This document shows, piece after piece, positions 63,527 to 64,000 of a DNA stretch of 64,000 nucleotides. Under the pieces are notes generated by a model. That model was not told the origin of the DNA. It made no database searches and saw only the letters and a program-made list of their open reading frames with translations. Position 1 is the first letter of the stretch. Each line of letters starts with the position of its first letter. The translations under genes were made by a program, and so were the position numbers. The stretch is from Neopusillimonas maritima (GTDB taxonomy: Bacteria; Pseudomonadota; Gammaproteobacteria; Burkholderiales; Burkholderiaceae_B): NCBI RefSeq assembly GCF_003576595.1, contig NZ_NQOU01000005.1, positions 1 through 64,000 on the forward strand, written 5' to 3'.

Positions 63527-64000
63527 ACGTCCAAGGGTTGTTCCGTCATGCCATTGTGACGCAACAGGGCGTCAATTTGCGGTTCGCGGCCGCGAAAAGC
63601 CTGAAATGAGGCCTGCGCGGGGCGCGAAGCCCCTACGGCAAGAATTTCATCTACAAATTTTGTGCCTACGGGAGCGATCAGTGTGTTTCCCAGACCATGC
63701 GTTTGGGCATATTCTTCAAACGCGGCGTAGGCGTCGGCCGACAGTACCTCGGCCCATTTGTAGCTATAGTAGCCGGCAGCGTAGCCGCCTGCAAACAAAT
63801 GTGAAAACGTATGAGGAAAGCGATGCCATTCCGGCGGAAACAAAACGGCCACGTCTTGGCGAACCGTACTCAATGTGTTCAGTACCTCTTCAATGGCCAA
63901 CCCGGAATGGTGGTTGTGAATCTGCATATCGAAAAGCGAAAATTCAATTTGTCGCACCATTTGCATGCCACTTTGAAAGTTGCGCGCCACCACCATTTTC
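63523..64000 (-). CDS. prlC: Oligopeptidase A (M3 family), C-terminal part, cut by window edge
   Basis: Only the last 158 residues are in the window. They match the C-terminal half of M3 zinc oligopeptidases: FPPEWHRFPHTFSHLFAGGYAAGYYSYKWAEVLSADAYAAFEE has the His-x-Phe-x-His-xx-Tyr region. The end reads RGREPQIDALLRHNGM, as in PrlC. The HExxH zinc motif would lie upstream, beyond 64000. The real start is outside the window. Confidence 0.9.
   Translation of the reverse strand, partial: KMVVARNFQSGMQMVRQIEFSLFDMQIHNHHSGLAIEEVLNTLSTVRQDVAVLFPPEWHRFPHTFSHLFAGGYAAGYYSYKWAEVLSADAYAAFEEYAQTHGLGNTLIAPVGTKFVDEILAVGASRPAQASFQAFRGREPQIDALLRHNGMTEQPLDV

Overview
The window reads as a betaproteobacterial chromosome, most likely Burkholderiales and probably family Alcaligenaceae. 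I infer this from the gene families and from conserved gene groups: rph-rdgB-hemW next to glnA-ntrB-ntrC, gmk-rpoZ-spoT, surE-pcm-nlpD, a PolB-like exonuclease beside rlmD, and gltIJKL. No rRNA, tRNA or CRISPR array was seen. The coding density is very high, and many neighbouring genes overlap by 1-40 bases.

Region 1 (about 1-9280) is accessory DNA, by eye richer in A+T than the rest. On the minus strand it carries a complete branched-chain-type ABC transporter (binding protein, livH, livM, livG, livF), followed by an iron-sulfur flavoprotein reductase whose oxygenase partner is not in the window. This cargo lies among decayed mobile DNA: an IS3-family transposase tail (89-409), a probable IS3 left end (about 6475), an IS21-family left end with 23-base-period repeats, and a frameshifted istA (6799-7130). 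Next come a stub of umuC and an intact umuD under a perfect SOS box. Last is a P4-type tyrosine recombinase whose upstream region holds four TACCCACCR motifs. The recombinase stands directly beside the 3' end of yicC, a known integration site for mobilizable genomic islands, so the region looks like the integrase-proximal end of a decaying island.

Region 2 (9284-20587) holds yicC, rph, rdgB and hemW. It continues with glnA under a clear sigma-54 promoter and NtrC site, then ntrB (glnL) and ntrC (glnG). After these come smpB, ratA, rnfH, an enoyl-CoA hydratase-family hydrolase and ygfZ. Region 3 (20717-28787) has mltG-tmk-holB-tatD, a secreted ankyrin protein, a thioredoxin-like protein, a purine permease, tsaD and plsY. 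Region 4 (28907-40852) has surE-pcm-nlpD without rpoS, an exonuclease, a Spy-like protein, rlmD, argH, glnB, the glutamate transporter gltIJKL, a RluF-like pseudouridine synthase and rlmJ.

Region 5 (41021-54010) has ppiD, the divergent tesA/ybbA pair whose start codons overlap, a DMT exporter, an M23 peptidase, spoT-rpoZ-gmk, a small unknown protein, xthA, a spermidine-synthase-like protein and a TrpXYZ-like ABC transporter. Region 6 (54168-64000) has a three-gene RND efflux system whose last gene overlaps pdxJ. A nitroreductase and a lipoamide-dehydrogenase-like flavoprotein follow on the same strand. A SCO1/SenC copper protein and the C-terminal part of oligopeptidase A (cut by the window edge) close the window.

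Nitrogen control links several parts: NtrB/NtrC, glutamine synthetase, PII (glnB) and a glutamate/aspartate importer all lie within about 25 kb. Nearly everything outside region 1 is ordinary housekeeping, and I did not find a convincing new multi-gene system. The points most worth checking are the yicC-proximal island end, the SOS-controlled umuD without umuC, the palindrome in front of the transporter operon, and the efflux-pdxJ-nitroreductase-flavoprotein gene string.
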